Shown: positions 1 through 11,640, counted from the first letter of the stretch. The stretch is 64,000 nucleotides of DNA from Megamerina dolium (GCA_963854835.1 OY978529.1:42404055-42468054); one strand, 5' to 3'. The notes: generated from the sequence alone by a model not told the origin. Translations and numbers: made by a program.

Positions 1-1845
1 ATGTACGAGAAATTGTCTTTTCGTGAGGTAGCTACTAAGCAATGAGGAGACATTTGCAGGCAGTAATAGTTTGAGTTTGTAAATAAGGCCATCGTGCCAT
101 ACTTTATCGAAAGCTTGAGTGATATCAAGAAAGACAGCTGAGCAATACTTTTTTTCTTCAAAAGTGTTCCTTATCAGAGTTACAATGCGGTGGACTTGTT
201 CTATTGTGCCGTGCTGTTTTCTAAATCCAAACTGATGTTGAGGAATCAGTTGGTTGAGATTAATAAATGGAGTTATATTCATGACAAGTAGCTTTTCGAA
301 TACTTTAGAAAGTAGAGGCAGGAGGCTGATAGGTCTGTACGATGCAACTTTTGTAGGGTCTTTTCCTGGTTTTGCTATCATAATAATTTTTGAAGTTTTC
401 CAGCATTTGGGATAGTGTTTAATACGAAGGATAGCATTGAAAATGTGCATCAGATGAATTACTGAAGCCGGAGGTAGCTCTTTTATCATTTTACCGGTAA
501 TTTTATCTGGACCAGGTGATTTTTTTGGGTTTAAATCTTTATAAATTGCTTTGAATATGTCCTTTTTTTTAATTTTGAGCGTTATTGAGCAAGGTTGAGA
601 AGTTAATTTTGGTAATGAGGACTGTGAAGAAGGTGGATTGGGTGTAAACACACTTTTTAGGTGGTTTGCAAAAGCCAAACCCTTCTCACAGTTGCTTCTA
701 GCCCAATTACCGTCACTCAAACGGATGGGGGAATCAGTGAGAATTGGCCGATTTGATTTTTTTGCTGATTTCCACAAAGAGTAGTCTGACGCTTCACCAG
801 GTGTTAATTTCGCTATGTGCTCTTCTAACTCTTTGTTGTTTTTATTTTTCAAGGCTTGCTTTAACTTTCGAGTGCAGTGCTGTAGCTGTGTTTTCAGATT
901 CGGTGATCTGAATTCTTGCCATTGTCTTCGGAGTCTTCTTTTCTGTCTTACTAGCAATTCAATGTCTGCTGGTGTGTATTGGCTATATTTTGATTGCTTG
1001 CATGCCTTAGTGCAGGTGGCTGAGCTGAGAGCTAATGAGAGTAGCTGGTTGAATTTTTCGAGTGCTGAGTCTACATCGTGTCCATTTCTTAATACAGTAC
1101 TTAGAGGAAGATGGGAATTTATATATTTCTTGAATTTTAACCAGTCTATTTTCTTTCTAACGCAATTGCCTTGGGGGCTTGGTGATTTTATAGATATTAC
1201 CGTGGGTGAGTGGTCAGATGATAGATCATAATTACACTCTGTGGAGATATTTTCCATCTGCAAACCTTTGGCGACTCCAAAGTCTATGAGATCGGGTATT
1301 TTCCTCTTGTCCGTCGGCCAATATGTCGGTTGACCATTCGAAATAACATCGTAGCCATGGTTAGTGATGATTGAACATAGTCTTCTGCCTTTTGGAGTTA
1401 TTAAGCGGGAGCCCCAGTGAGTGTGTTTGGCGTTGAAATCGCCAGCAACCAAGAATTTGCTACCAAGAGTTGAGAAAAATTCTTTATATTGCTGTTCGGT
1501 AATACTGTATCTTGGGGGACAGTATATCGCAGATATTACTAGCTTAGAGATGTATTCTTCCAGACATATAGATGTTGCTTGCAAGTAGACGCTACTGAAA
1601 TCTTCGAGAACATGATGTTTTATTCTGCTTTTTATCAATATGGCAGTTCCACCGCGTGCCTTACCATGCGGATGGTTTGTAGTGTACAGTTTGTAATATG
1701 GTATTTGGTAGCAATTTTTGTCAGTGAAATGGGTCTCAGATATCATCATTATGTCGATCTGGTTGGATTCAAGGAATTGAATTAGCTCCAAACGGTGCTG
1801 GCTTAAGCCGTTGGCGTTCCAGTGGCATATCTTGAGACAACTCAT
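1..1845 (-). CDS. Jockey-clade LINE ORF2 (endonuclease-reverse transcriptase), 5' part, runs off left edge
   Basis: This ORF makes the protein that nicks target DNA and copies the element RNA into it. Reading the minus strand from ATG at 1845-1843, I find 615 codons open to base 1 with no stop. The AP-type endonuclease comes first: start HWNANGL, then ISETHF, GDFNAKHTHWGS and the SDHSPT end motif at about residues 205-215. A linker follows, then the reverse transcriptase begins with PGPDKITGKMIKELP, SYRPISLLPLLSKVFEKLL, HQFGFRKQHGTIEQ and the first palm aspartate in VFLDITQAFDKVWHDG. The FADD-type catalytic box and C-terminus lie outside the window. The start overlaps the ORF1 stop (ATGA), as expected for a bicistronic LINE. 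No frameshift or nonsense codon suggests a young copy. Assignment to Jockey rather than a neighbouring clade rests on the ORF1 zinc knuckles and RT style. Confidence 0.93.
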   Translation of the reverse strand, partial: MSCLKICHWNANGLSQHRLELIQFLESNQIDIMMISETHFTDKNCYQIPYYKLYTTNHPHGKARGGTAILIKSRIKHHVLEDFSSVYLQATSICLEEYISKLVISAIYCPPRYSITEQQYKEFFSTLGSKFLVAGDFNAKHTHWGSRLITPKGRRLCSIITNHGYDVISNGQPTYWPTDKRKIPDLIDFGVAKGLQMENISTECNYDLSSDHSPTVISIKSPSPQGNCVRKKIDWLKFKKYINSHLPLSTVLRNGHDVDSALEKFNQLLSLALSSATCTKACKQSKYSQYTPADIELLVRQKRRLRRQWQEFRSPNLKTQLQHCTRKLKQALKNKNNKELEEHIAKLTPGEASDYSLWKSAKKSNRPILTDSPIRLSDGNWARSNCEKGLAFANHLKSVFTPNPPSSQSSLPKLTSQPCSITLKIKKKDIFKAIYKDLNPKKSPGPDKITGKMIKELPPASVIHLMHIFNAILRIKHYPKCWKTSKIIMIAKPGKDPTKVASYRPISLLPLLSKVFEKLLVMNITPFINLNQLIPQHQFGFRKQHGTIEQVHRIVTLIRNTFEEKKYCSAVFLDITQAFDKVWHDGLIYKLKLLLPANVSSLLSSYLTKRQFLVH

Positions 1846-3455
1846 GGTCTGGATAGCAATGTTTGGAGTAACATCGATTGATTTTTCATCATTTCTTGCA
1901 TCATTGTTTGCATTGAGTTCATGAATTGGTTCATATTCTGAATTAATGTTTGAAGCAAATGTTCAAGAGTACTTGGCTGTTGGGTTGGCAGTGAGTGTTT
2001 CTGCTCATTATTTACGTTACTTTGTTGGTGTAGGTTTTGTTTTAACACGCTAGCGTATGAATTGGTTTGATTCTTGTTTGGGATTGCAGAGAAGAATTGT
2101 GTTGCATCAATATTTTGTCTCTTACTTGAGTTGGCTATCTGAGTTTGCTCAACTGGTTTTAGAGGTTGATTGCTAGCGGAGAAATTTAGCTTTAGGGTTG
2201 TATATACTGGGCAACCTCTATAATTTGCGGTGTGATTACCTCCACAATTGCTGCATTTTTTCATGCTAGCATCGTCTTTAGATTTTGGGCATATGTTTGA
2301 TTTATGGAGATCTCCACAAATCACACAAACAGCTGGCAGGGTACAATATGTCTTAGTATGTCCATATTCTTGGCAGTTGCTGCACTGAGGAGGTCCAGTT
2401 CTCTTATGGGGTTCTTCGATTGTGATTTTGCGATGCAATAAATATCGAATTTTATATATGGGGTGTACCTCACCTTTTTTTAGGGGTTTTGTTTCAGGCT
2501 GAAGCTCAATACGATATAACGGTTGAGGTATATTGCTCTTGTTGAGAATGTTGAATACTGTTTTGGCTTGAAACCCTTCTTCCTGAAGGGCAAGTTTGAT
2601 TTCGTTAATATCAACGTTGGGTTCGACGCCTTTGAGTACAACGATTAAGCCCTTACTACTTTTTAGCTGATATGTGTAGTAATTCTTTTTTACAGCATCA
2701 AATTCCGCTATTACTTTGCGATAATGAGTTTCGCTGTAGATTTGCACTTTGGTTTCCTCAATTTGGCCTTTGCGAATAGGAACAACATGGAAATTCTTTG
2801 GTCCTATAAGACTTGTAATTCTAGAAATCAACTTATCTGAGTTGCGTTCTCTCAAGAAAATGGGTGGGGGTTTGAAATTTTTCTTGGAGATAATATTTTC
2901 GTCACTTTCATCACCTGAAAGCAGAGCGTATCTATTTTCCGAACTAATAGGGACAGTGTTCTGTTTTTGAATTTTTGTTGAATTCATTTGTTTTGAATTT
3001 TGCGGACTTCTCTTTCGCTTTACTACAGTAATGTAGCGATCAATACCAGTTTGAACAGCAACTGGTTCTTTATTAGTCATCGCACTAGTTGCTTTAACTA
3101 CTGGGTCATGCACTTCAGTAGAAGTGCCGTTATTTGATTGCTTTGATGTTGTAGCTGTTGGTGTTACAGCAGGAGAAGCACATTGTACACTCCACGGTAT
3201 AGAGGGAGATAGTATATCACGATAGAACAAATTATTTTTTTTGTCTGTATTTATTGTTGTTGCAAAATTTGATGAATTTTTAATATGTGCAGGCAAAAGA
3301 TTTGCACTGTTACTTTCACTTGTGCAGTGTGTATCAACTGTTTTATTTGATAATGCACTTATCGCGGGGGTTTGCGCGGGTGATTGCAAATTATTGTTTA
3401 CACACACATTAATAGGCGATTGCCGTTGCCGGGGAGGAGAGCGCTGAACACTCAT
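1842..3455 (-). CDS. Jockey-clade LINE ORF1 (gag-like RNA-binding protein)
   Basis: This encodes 537 residues, the nucleic-acid-binding partner of ORF2 that coats element RNA. The first ~200 residues are low-complexity, rich in Ser/Asn/Gln/Thr. A folded PRE_C2HC-like/RRM-like region follows at about residues 200-340 (LKSSKGLIVVLKGVEP, then EEGFQAKTVFNILNK). Three CCHC-type knuckles lie at about 355-420: CSNCQEYGHTKTYC, CVICGDLHKSNIC and CSNCGGNHTANYRGC. The C-terminus is Gln/Met-rich (QNMNQFMNSMQTMM), possibly a self-association tail. The start ATG at 3455-3453 lies just inside an A-rich leader. Its TGA (1844-1842) overlaps the ORF2 ATG. The length and domain order are normal for Jockey-type ORF1, and the frame is unbroken. 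Confidence 0.93.
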   Translation of the reverse strand: MSVQRSPPRQRQSPINVCVNNNLQSPAQTPAISALSNKTVDTHCTSESNSANLLPAHIKNSSNFATTINTDKKNNLFYRDILSPSIPWSVQCASPAVTPTATTSKQSNNGTSTEVHDPVVKATSAMTNKEPVAVQTGIDRYITVVKRKRSPQNSKQMNSTKIQKQNTVPISSENRYALLSGDESDENIISKKNFKPPPIFLRERNSDKLISRITSLIGPKNFHVVPIRKGQIEETKVQIYSETHYRKVIAEFDAVKKNYYTYQLKSSKGLIVVLKGVEPNVDINEIKLALQEEGFQAKTVFNILNKSNIPQPLYRIELQPETKPLKKGEVHPIYKIRYLLHRKITIEEPHKRTGPPQCSNCQEYGHTKTYCTLPAVCVICGDLHKSNICPKSKDDASMKKCSNCGGNHTANYRGCPVYTTLKLNFSASNQPLKPVEQTQIANSSKRQNIDATQFFSAIPNKNQTNSYASVLKQNLHQQSNVNNEQKHSLPTQQPSTLEHLLQTLIQNMNQFMNSMQTMMQEMMKNQSMLLQTLLSRP

Positions 3456-3580
3456 ATTATAAACAAATTGTTTGCAAACGATATTATTTTATTTGTTTTT
3501 TTTTTTTTTTTTTTTTCTAAAAATCAAAAGAAAGACGTCCACTCTTATTGGTGACTTTCGCGACTTTCGCGATTCGTGAC
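3456..3580 (-). promoter_or_regulatory. Presumed 5' UTR/internal promoter region of the Jockey-type LINE
   Basis: Upstream of ORF1 the minus strand holds a long A run (about 3489-3517) and, farther out, two tandem copies of TCGCGAAAG with GTGGACGTC close by (3530-3575). Jockey elements carry an internal RNA polymerase II promoter with a downstream GGACG-like box, so GTGGACGTC is a candidate. The exact 5' terminus is not proven because the 3' end and any target duplication are outside the window. Confidence 0.45.
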
Positions 3581-4049
3581 TAGCACATATACTAGTTATA
3601 TTGTTTCTGGAAGAAGAAGAAACTCATATGTGAAAAGTTGGTTATAATTATAGAGAGAAAAGTTAATAGGTAAATGAACAAAGAATCTTAAATCTTCTTT
3701 ATAAAGTGCTTAAAACTAAATTTTTCAATATTCTGTCTTACAAGTAAATAGCAAATTGCTTTTAAATATTCTACGAACATTGAATATTTAAAAGCTACTT
3801 ACCATATATAAGCCGGCCATTTTCATACTTTAAGTATGAGTCAATTTGCTCACGTGCATTCATTTAAGTGCAGTGCTTACAAATATTTTACTTTACTTTA
3901 CAGAAAATTAGGGAAAAAATATCGGCCCTAAAAAGGTTGTTTCTCGAATGAAGTGGTACCCGATGTTGATGGCATGTATATAAATTCTGTTGAAATGGTG
4001 TAATCAGACACATTCCATATTTTCTTTCTTTTTTAATAAATTCGTCTGA
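3581..4049. other. Intergenic, no gene seen
   Basis: AT-rich sequence with short AAG and T tracts. I see no ORF with protein-like content, no RNA gene and no element ends. Confidence 0.6.
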
Positions 4050-5500
4050 TTTTTATGGAAAAAGTATGACATGGTTTTTTTTATATCTCATTCTGAAACT
4101 TAGGAATTTTTTCCTAATAATAATAAAATGCCAACTGCACAAATTTTTTACATATTTTTTAAAGAAATTTGATTCGTATTAGTATTCCAGTATTCATTGA
4201 AATACTTGTATAAGTCTTATAATGCCTGTATAAAATGTTCTTTTTTTGAAGCAAAAAACATCAAATTTTTGTATGTAAGGTACATGAACCGTTATGAAAC
4301 CACTGAGAATCTAATTTTTTCACAAAAATTATACTTCACGTAAAATCTGAAATTATTGTAATTATAAATAAATAAATTTTCCATATAAAATTTCATAAAA
4401 AAAAAAATATGTGGCACTTAAAGCCCCAAAGGGCGTCTTAAATTTTGGACAGTATTAGAATGGACCTACTTATTTTAGCCGGTTCCGAACGGCAGAACAC
4501 TTGTGACATCACTTTTTCTGAGCTTTGTCACAGAGTTCTTTTTAGAAGCTTTTTCATGGCAAGTTGTTACTGTCGGAAGAATTGCCAATTGCTCGCCGAC
4601 AGGTGGGTACCGTTCGAAAGAAAAATCTTTTCGATATTAAATTTGTTATGCATCAGCCGGGTATTGAACCACGACCTACAGATCAGAAGGCGAACACACT
4701 AACCACTGAGCCACGGCACCCCTTTTATACATGTATTTAAAAGAAAAATCGACAAAATTGTAAGAAAGCAACCATTATTTTTTAAATCATCATTCTGAAA
4801 TTTAGAAAACATCACTCTTTTCACCCACAAAATACTTCGCAAATGATTTTATGCTATGTTTATATTTAATGAATTCCTTGTACAAAATTGAAATTTTTAA
4901 AACAAAAATCGTAAATTTTATATGAAAGGTACCAATATTATTTTCAGAATCTTTTTGAAACTTTGGAAATTCTATTTTTACATCAAAATGTTAGTTTCAA
5001 CAAGTTTGAATGTACTGTGTTCATAAATAAATATAGCTCCCATAGAAAATATTAGTTTTTTAAAAGAAAAATTAACAAATTTGTGTAAGAGATACCAATA
5101 TTTATTAAAGCATTATTTCAAAACTTCTGAAATTTTACTTTTTCAATAAAATATTATTTCAAACAAAATTTTAAGCCATTATATTCACATTTGCGAACAA
5201 AACTCGTAAAATTTGTATGAAAAATTCCATTATTTTTTAATGAGTCCTTCCTAAACTGCGAACATCTTATTTTTTTTACGACAATAATAGTTCTCACAAA
5301 ATTTAAAGACACCATGTTTTTAAATAATCATAGTTATCGCACAAAATTTTAATTTTTTTATCGACAAATCGACAAATTTTTTTTGGAAAAATACCAACAG
5401 TTTTAAAATATTGCTCTGAAACTGTAGAGTGCTTACTTTTTCACGAAAATATTACTTTACATAAATAAATATAATCCACATATATAATATTTCTTTACTT
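4050..5500. repeat. Degenerate AT-rich tandem array, unit about 163 bp (family T1)
   Basis: A recurring block reads roughly: CGACAAATTTGTATGAAAG, TACCAATATTTTTTAAA, TTCTGAAACTT..GAAAT, TTTTTCA..AAAATATTA, then ATAAATAAATA and CCCATA.AAAATTT. The first segment is seen near 4266, 4749, 4912, 5074, 5208 and 5373, mostly 162-165 bp apart. The monomers are heavily diverged, so the array is old. A SINE (4407-4722) interrupts it. Confidence 0.7.
4407..4722 (-). mobile_element. tRNA-derived SINE, copy 1
   Basis: Read on the minus strand it begins GGGGTGCCGTGGCTCAGTGG, with a pol III A box (TGGCTCAGTGG) and a B box (GGTTCAATACC), the internal promoter inherited from a tRNA. A body of about 240 bp is shared with the copies at 21 kb, 38 kb, 44 kb and 63 kb and ends TTTAAGTGCCACATA. 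This copy lacks the ~35 bp segment containing GAGAAGCTCGGCC that other copies carry before the tail. It is not a working tRNA gene: the acceptor and anticodon stems do not pair properly. Confidence 0.85.
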
Positions 5501-7960
5501 GAAAAAAAAATGTTGCTAAATGTTGCTAGAAAAATTTCATTTGGTTGCTACACTTTTATCAAGAATGCATGAATACAATAACTATTGACTTTTTCCCCCA
5601 TATACCTTACATAATCCCAAAAGTATTCATATGTTGTATGCATATGGAAGCATGATGCAATTTAATATTTAACAAGATTTTAATGCTTTCATCATACTGC
5701 TGGCTATGTAAGAGCATTAGATATTTTCATATTTTCATATTTACCTATATATGTATATTTTCTTTTATATTTTTTTGTGCTTATAGAACAATATCAGCGT
5801 ATTTGTATGTAGTAATAGGTATTTGCAAATAAAATGAAGCAATTTCAAGTTGCATCTGGGTTATAGAAAAGTTATACATATGTTTGTATACATATTGCGA
5901 TGCAAAATGTTGCTTATATTATAAATATACAAATCAAAGGAACATGTTTACATTATTTTATGTGAAAATCTTTTAAATGTGAGCATTAAAATTATACTAT
6001 TGTATACAATATTTTTCTACTTTTATGGTCCGAAAAAAATATATAATTTTATGCGAAACATTTTTTGGTTTACATTCATTTTCATTTCACAGTGGTGTCA
6101 CAGTTGTTCTTTCATAATCATACTCATTCGATTCAATTAAAAATTTGCATTTTAATTGTAATTTACTTACACATATTTTTATGAACCATCTGCATGAAGG
6201 GAACAGAGGTGAAGATTACAAGCACATTTACATTAAATAAGTAGGTAAAGTTTTTCTTCACCATTTTTGTATTTGTTGTTTGTTTTGCATTTATTAAAGA
6301 TAAAGATAACCTCATTTCATGGAAACAGCAACAGAAAGGAACAAAAAACATTTGCGTCGTTTATGAAAATTACAATAATAATAATGCTAATGTACTTACA
6401 ATGCAATTTGGTACAAATAACTTCATGTTCCGATATTTAATTATGGGAGGATCTCTTTTCAATATTTACTGCGTAATGGGAATAACACACAATATTGATG
6501 GTTTTGAATAAATATAATCACCCTCAATGTTGATATTATCTATTGCCTCTCTCTTGGTTGTTATTTTTAATAAAAATATGTTGAGACTTTCCGACTTTTT
6601 ACAAATTTTCAGTAATTTTCGCAACTCAGTAACTTTTCTTTAATTGCACTGGAATGCAACTGTAGTTTGTATGTCAATTCTTTAACGAACAGTATAGCAT
6701 TGCCAGCAGCAATAAATATTTCATCGTTTTCTGAGAAAAATATTCGTCTCGATTTTCCACATTGCAATAATTTCATCAATTTTGATCTTTGTTTCTGTGT
6801 GTTTGTTTTAATATTAAATTGCATCATTCTATGTATATCAAAAATTTCGATTGATAAGAGTTGGAGTATTACTGATATAGTATCTATCATTCTGTTTACA
6901 AGAATATATTGTAGCACACATAGGTACATTTTGGCGCTTGTGTCATCATTCGAACCTTTTGTGTCTTGTTTGTGTTTCTATTGTTTGTTGTCATTTCGTT
7001 TCTGCTTGACTAGATAGCGACAAACTTCCGGCTTCATCAGCTTGACCAACCATTGCTAATGAATGCCGCCTTTTTAGTGTCGCCCCAAATGAGCTGGGCA
7101 ATTCACATTTGACAATGGCATTTTTAAACTGTTTTGCTTGTTTCTTTGTTCTGTATATTTTGCTTTGATGAGGACAATAATGATGATGATAAAGTTGATG
7201 ATGTACCTATAAAGATATGGCCGTATGCATCTAGTACCTATGTTTATTTGTTTATTTGGCTACTCTTGAACTGCTGATGCATACTATGTAGGAATATGTA
7301 TTATTATTACTCGTATTATCACCCTTGGGGCGTTGCTTAATATTTGTAACATGACTGAGACCATCAGTTAGTTCATTATATGAAGTATGGTTGTTTACAG
7401 TGTTTGAAGTTAGCAACGTGGGGGGAAATCTCTTAGTGCTGCCAGATGTATTGCATTCAGATGTAATGTTGTATAAGTGATCCCAAGAAAGTTGACAACG
7501 GTTCCTCTTTCTTTTTGAAGTGAAAAAAAATGCTTGTATTATTATTTTCTTCTGAATTACGGTGAATGAAAATGTAAAATTTTAAAGCTATTTTCATGTG
7601 ACAGTTTTAAAAAATTAAATGCAATTAAATAACTCACATTTTTCAAAATCTACTGCGTTTTCGACATGCACTTGCTTTTAGCTTTTGATTAGCTTTAAAT
7701 AATAAATGGAATATATTAATGATCATGTTAATTGAAATATATTAACCACTAAAATTATGTCTCCTTAAGTACCCATTCTTTTCAGAGTGTTCCTTCCAGT
7801 CAAAAAATATCAGTCATGATCATTGATATTCATATGTTTTCAATAAAACTTTTATGATCCATATAATTCTGCAACGTCTATTGAACCTGTCGAAATTTGT
7901 CTTTTGGGAAAGAATTACTAAAACGCTTAATTTTACAATAAAATAATTTTTTTTTTGTTT
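5501..7960. other. Intergenic, no gene seen
   Basis: AT-rich DNA with scattered ATACATATGT-type runs and GATGATGAT tracts near 7170-7200. Two overlapping opposite-strand ORFs of 106 and 116 codons (6609-7017) have no recognisable motif and look like chance. Confidence 0.6.
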
Positions 7961-8322
7961 TTAAGGGGGGGAGTAAGCATACTCGGAAAATCAATTTTTT
8001 TTTCATTTTCCAAGACAACGAGATTGCTGCCGGGAACGTACTTTATGGACCTGGGATCGATGATTCAGTGTAAGTTACAAAAAAAAAATTTTTTTCTCAC
8101 TTCTTGAGAAAAAAAAACTTCAAACGTGTTTTTGTGAAAACCAATTTTTCGAAGTCCGTGAACACGATCCTGCAAAATCTACTCGACCGATTCTTTTCAA
8201 ACTCAAAACTACTTTATTGTTGGTATAAAATGCTTGGTATAAATTTGCTTAAGCTGTATCTCCGTAAAAAATCAGCGAAACAAGTGTTTTTTATTTCAAA
8301 TTATTCCTTACTCCCCCCTTAA
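7961..8322. mobile_element. Candidate MITE with TTAA ends and G7/C6 terminal inverted repeats
   Basis: The left end is TTAAGGGGGGGAGTAAG (7961-7977) and the right end is its inverse, CTTACTCCCCCCTTAA (8307-8322): about 16 bp, differing by one G. The element is 362 bp and encodes nothing convincing. TTAA at both borders fits piggyBac-type target choice, but the run of G at the tip is not the usual piggyBac CCC start, so the superfamily is open. Confidence 0.7.
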
Positions 8323-8464
8323 TATTCTAGTAGACCCACTGAAATTTCTATAAGTAATTTTTTAATTTTGACAGTTAGCTTCTTCTGCAAAAATTACATT
8401 TATTGCTTCATGCTAGATTTGTTTGGAAGTCCAAGCGAATATTATAAAAGGTATGTAAATTAAA

Positions 8465-8484
8465 TCTCTCTCTCTCTCTCTCTT
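8465..8484. repeat. (CT)n microsatellite
   Basis: An uninterrupted CT dinucleotide run between the MITE and the LINE fragment. Confidence 0.85.
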
Positions 8485-8490
8485 AGTTTA

Positions 8491-8760
8491 TAATCCGGAG
8501 TGGACCATAGCTTCACCAACAACTCTTCTCCAGTTTGTTCTTTCCCTCGCTTCCTCTCTCCAATTTCGAACATTCATCGTAATCAGGTCTGCTTCTACAT
8601 CGTTAAGCCATCTCTTCTTGGCCGGCCCCTCTTTCTTCCACCAATCGGACGATGCTCCTTACAAATCGTAGCAGATGACTTATATCGTTTGTTTTCAGTG
8701 TCCATATTTCGGCTCCATAGGTAAGAACAGGACGTATTAATGTTTTATACATTGTGAAAA
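8491..8760 (-). pseudogene. LINE reverse transcriptase C-terminal fragment, deleted and frameshifted
   Basis: On the minus strand one frame reads LIRPVLTYGAEIWTLKT, the standard block just after the RT domain. A second frame reads RWLNDVEADLITM followed by NWREEARERTNWRRVVGEA, the usual C-terminal end of RTE-like LINE proteins. The stretch between them in normal proteins (the ER.LLR.I.G region) is missing and the frame shifts. The piece is 5'-truncated. It is distinct from the RTE family at 20, 26, 36 and 56 kb, whose C-terminus reads differently. Confidence 0.75.
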
Positions 8761-11640
8761 GCTGGGGGAAAAATGTCCACTATGAAATCTTCAAAAAATC
8801 CCAACATTAAAATAGAAATAATAGGCAAATATGAATATCCCCAAAACAAAAGCTTTTCCACAACATGAAATGCTGCTATGAAATGTCAGATCTGGCATAT
8901 ACTTTTCGTTCAAAAATCGAAATGAAAAACGATGTGGAAAATTTCAAATATGCAATCTACAAGAAATCTCCACTTAAGAATAGAAATAATTTTAAAATAT
9001 TGTTACACTCAAAACAAAAGAAACATCCCTGTTTGAAAATTCTCACATCTGGCAAGCCTGGATTCTCTACTACTTCAACACGGACACGGAGCCGTCATTT
9101 ATTACACTTGTAGTGTGTTAAACAAGATTTGTTCGAATTTTGAGTTGTTGAGAAGTTCGTCATCATACATATATGTATGCTTGTACTCATATATACCACA
9201 CTGCCACATATATCATCATGTTATATTTTAATTTAATTTGTGTTTACTTACGTGCTTACATATTTGGTCAGCATCCGCCGACGGGGTTCTCTTTTTTTTT
9301 TTTTTTTGTTTTTGTATACAACAATTTTCATTTAGCAATAACAGACGTACATACAAATTTTTTACATTCTTTCTATTTTTTTGCCCATTTTGAATTGTTT
9401 CAAAATGCACATCAACACTATGTTTCTTTGTTTTGATAAATGAAAAGGACGTTTGTTTTGTTTTTTTGGGGAAAGAACAAAACGAGAAAAAAAAAAATAA
9501 TCCACATAAAAAAGCAGAAATTAAATTAATGGTTTCATAAATCTTCATCTTTATGTGATTTTTGTTTTGTTTTTATTGTTTCTCCTGTAGAAAATGTTAG
9601 AGTTAATAGGCTTTTTGACTTTGTAGTGGTTTTTTTCTTTCTTTCTACTTTTCAATTTTACATTTAACCAAATGGAAATACAAAAGCTATTTTTTTTTTT
9701 TTTGCTTTTCATTTTAATTGCATTTCTAAAGTTTAAAATTATATTCTTTCACAAAGAAATAAATGTTCTGATGTATGGTTTTTTGTTTGTTTTTGTTTTG
9801 ACATGACACTTGAATATATTTAAATAGCTTTAACAAATATTCCTTAGAGGCTTAACTTTTTTTTGAGTGCAAATGGCAACACTCATTCTAAAATAGTTAC
9901 TGGGTTAAATGTGAAACAAAGAAAATAAAGAGCAAATTGACAATTCGAAATTCAATTTTGATTTTTAAACGAGATGTATTAAAATTGTGTCGAAATTCAA
10001 CTACAGCATTATAGGTGTCGCTTCTCATAACTTTTCGAGCTACCTACTTATCTCATTGGCGAACTGAGGAAAAATTCAATGATTCTCAACTCTCTTATTC
10101 ACTGCAATTATGAGATTAATCGAAGCCATTTAAGCGCCCATTTTGTTTGGTTTTAGCAAATAACAATAGATTGGTAAGTATATAAAGCTAATTACTCATG
10201 AGCTCATGGTTAATTATCCCAGTGATGATTTATTCATATGCTTGTAAAATATCCAGCTACAAGGTGTAAAATAACACATACTCATACTTACCGAAGAAAT
10301 CCTAGGGTGATATACATAAGCTATACTCGTACATACATAAATCACTCGGTAAACACTATGCAATAACAAATTTCATTATCGATATCTTAATAGCCTGAAG
10401 TCATAAAAAAACAAATGTCATTCATATTAGTGTGAAAATGCAATTTGAGATAAGTTCATTTTTATGTGCTCTCCAATTTATAACTTTCTTTATTATTTCA
10501 ATTGTGGTAGTAATGTATACAAGAAGGAATGAGCTAATTTGGTGCTAGGACTTATCCTCATATTTATCATATAATCTCCATAGTTTTCATTTATTTTCCT
10601 ATTTTTCGCAACAGTATGAAAATTAAGTGTATGACATTTGAAGAAGCAGTAAAGGTAGAGTGGTTTGTCATACAGTCGTCTTGTCACATCAATTTGTACC
10701 TCCAAAGGAATATACATTTAAACAACTTGAATCCAACTCCAGACGACAAGTTTTGAGTACACTTCAACACACACGCATACACATACAATTGCTCTTCCAT
10801 CAGCAATTGATTGTTGCCCACATGCTTCATTAGATTATGAGTGGAATGTGCCTACATACATACTCTAGGTATGTTTGCTAGCATTCTGGCAACAAAAATA
10901 TCTACCTTATGTAGTATAGCATAGATTTAATAACATAGCTACTTTCCTAGAAATATATGTACTGTGCTTTGATGCTGCCGTTATATTACCTATGATGGAA
11001 GTACTGATTCACCAATGCATAAACGAATACCCAGTGGGAAAGTTTTAGCAATATTTGGGGGGAAAAAAATTAACGAATATATTACACATAAGTTCTGCAT
11101 GAATTGCCACTAACATCCTAATGTCCAAATTCATCATAATAATAAGAATTTCTCATAGAGAAAGAAGCTTGCTTACCACTTCCCCTGTCATTGCTATGAT
11201 TTTTCTCTACTGGGTATATTGTATGTATTTACAAATCATCATTGAACTTACGAATGCCAACTCTATTTTCATCTTATGAATTCCAACCACTTGTCCAATT
11301 GTCAAGTATGATTTCCCATAGAGGAGTCTACAAATGTACTAGCAAATATGATTTTGCATAAAGGATACGTGTTTAATTGATGATTGACCATTTCGACAAT
11401 AATGATTGTGGTATTTTTTGATTGTTTATTAATTCTGGAGTTATTTCACTGACTATAGATGGATTTTAAGGAACACATATTCGGTTCTGTCTATATAAAA
11501 TTGAAGCATCTCAATCAAGCATATACAATCTATTGAATATAGGAAGTTTATTCTATAATGACCAAGTAAAGCTCAAATTCTAAAAGTAATACTTCCAGTA
11601 AAAAACCTTTAATAAATCTTGACGAAAAAAAAATAGTATC
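8761..11640. other. Intergenic, no gene seen
   Basis: AT-rich DNA with long T runs (9290-9306, 9689-9702) and poly-A tracts. ORFs here are short and of low-complexity Phe/Lys/Asn composition. No element ends were recognised. Confidence 0.6.

Noticed and set aside
815..1231. 138-codon plus-strand ORF
   Set aside because: It is the antisense of the LINE ORF2 coding strand, which is open through the same bases with clear endonuclease and RT motifs.
6609..7017. Opposite-strand ORFs of 106 and 116 codons
   Set aside because: They overlap each other, lack motifs, and their composition (Ile, Phe, Cys, Leu in simple runs) fits AT-rich chance ORFs.
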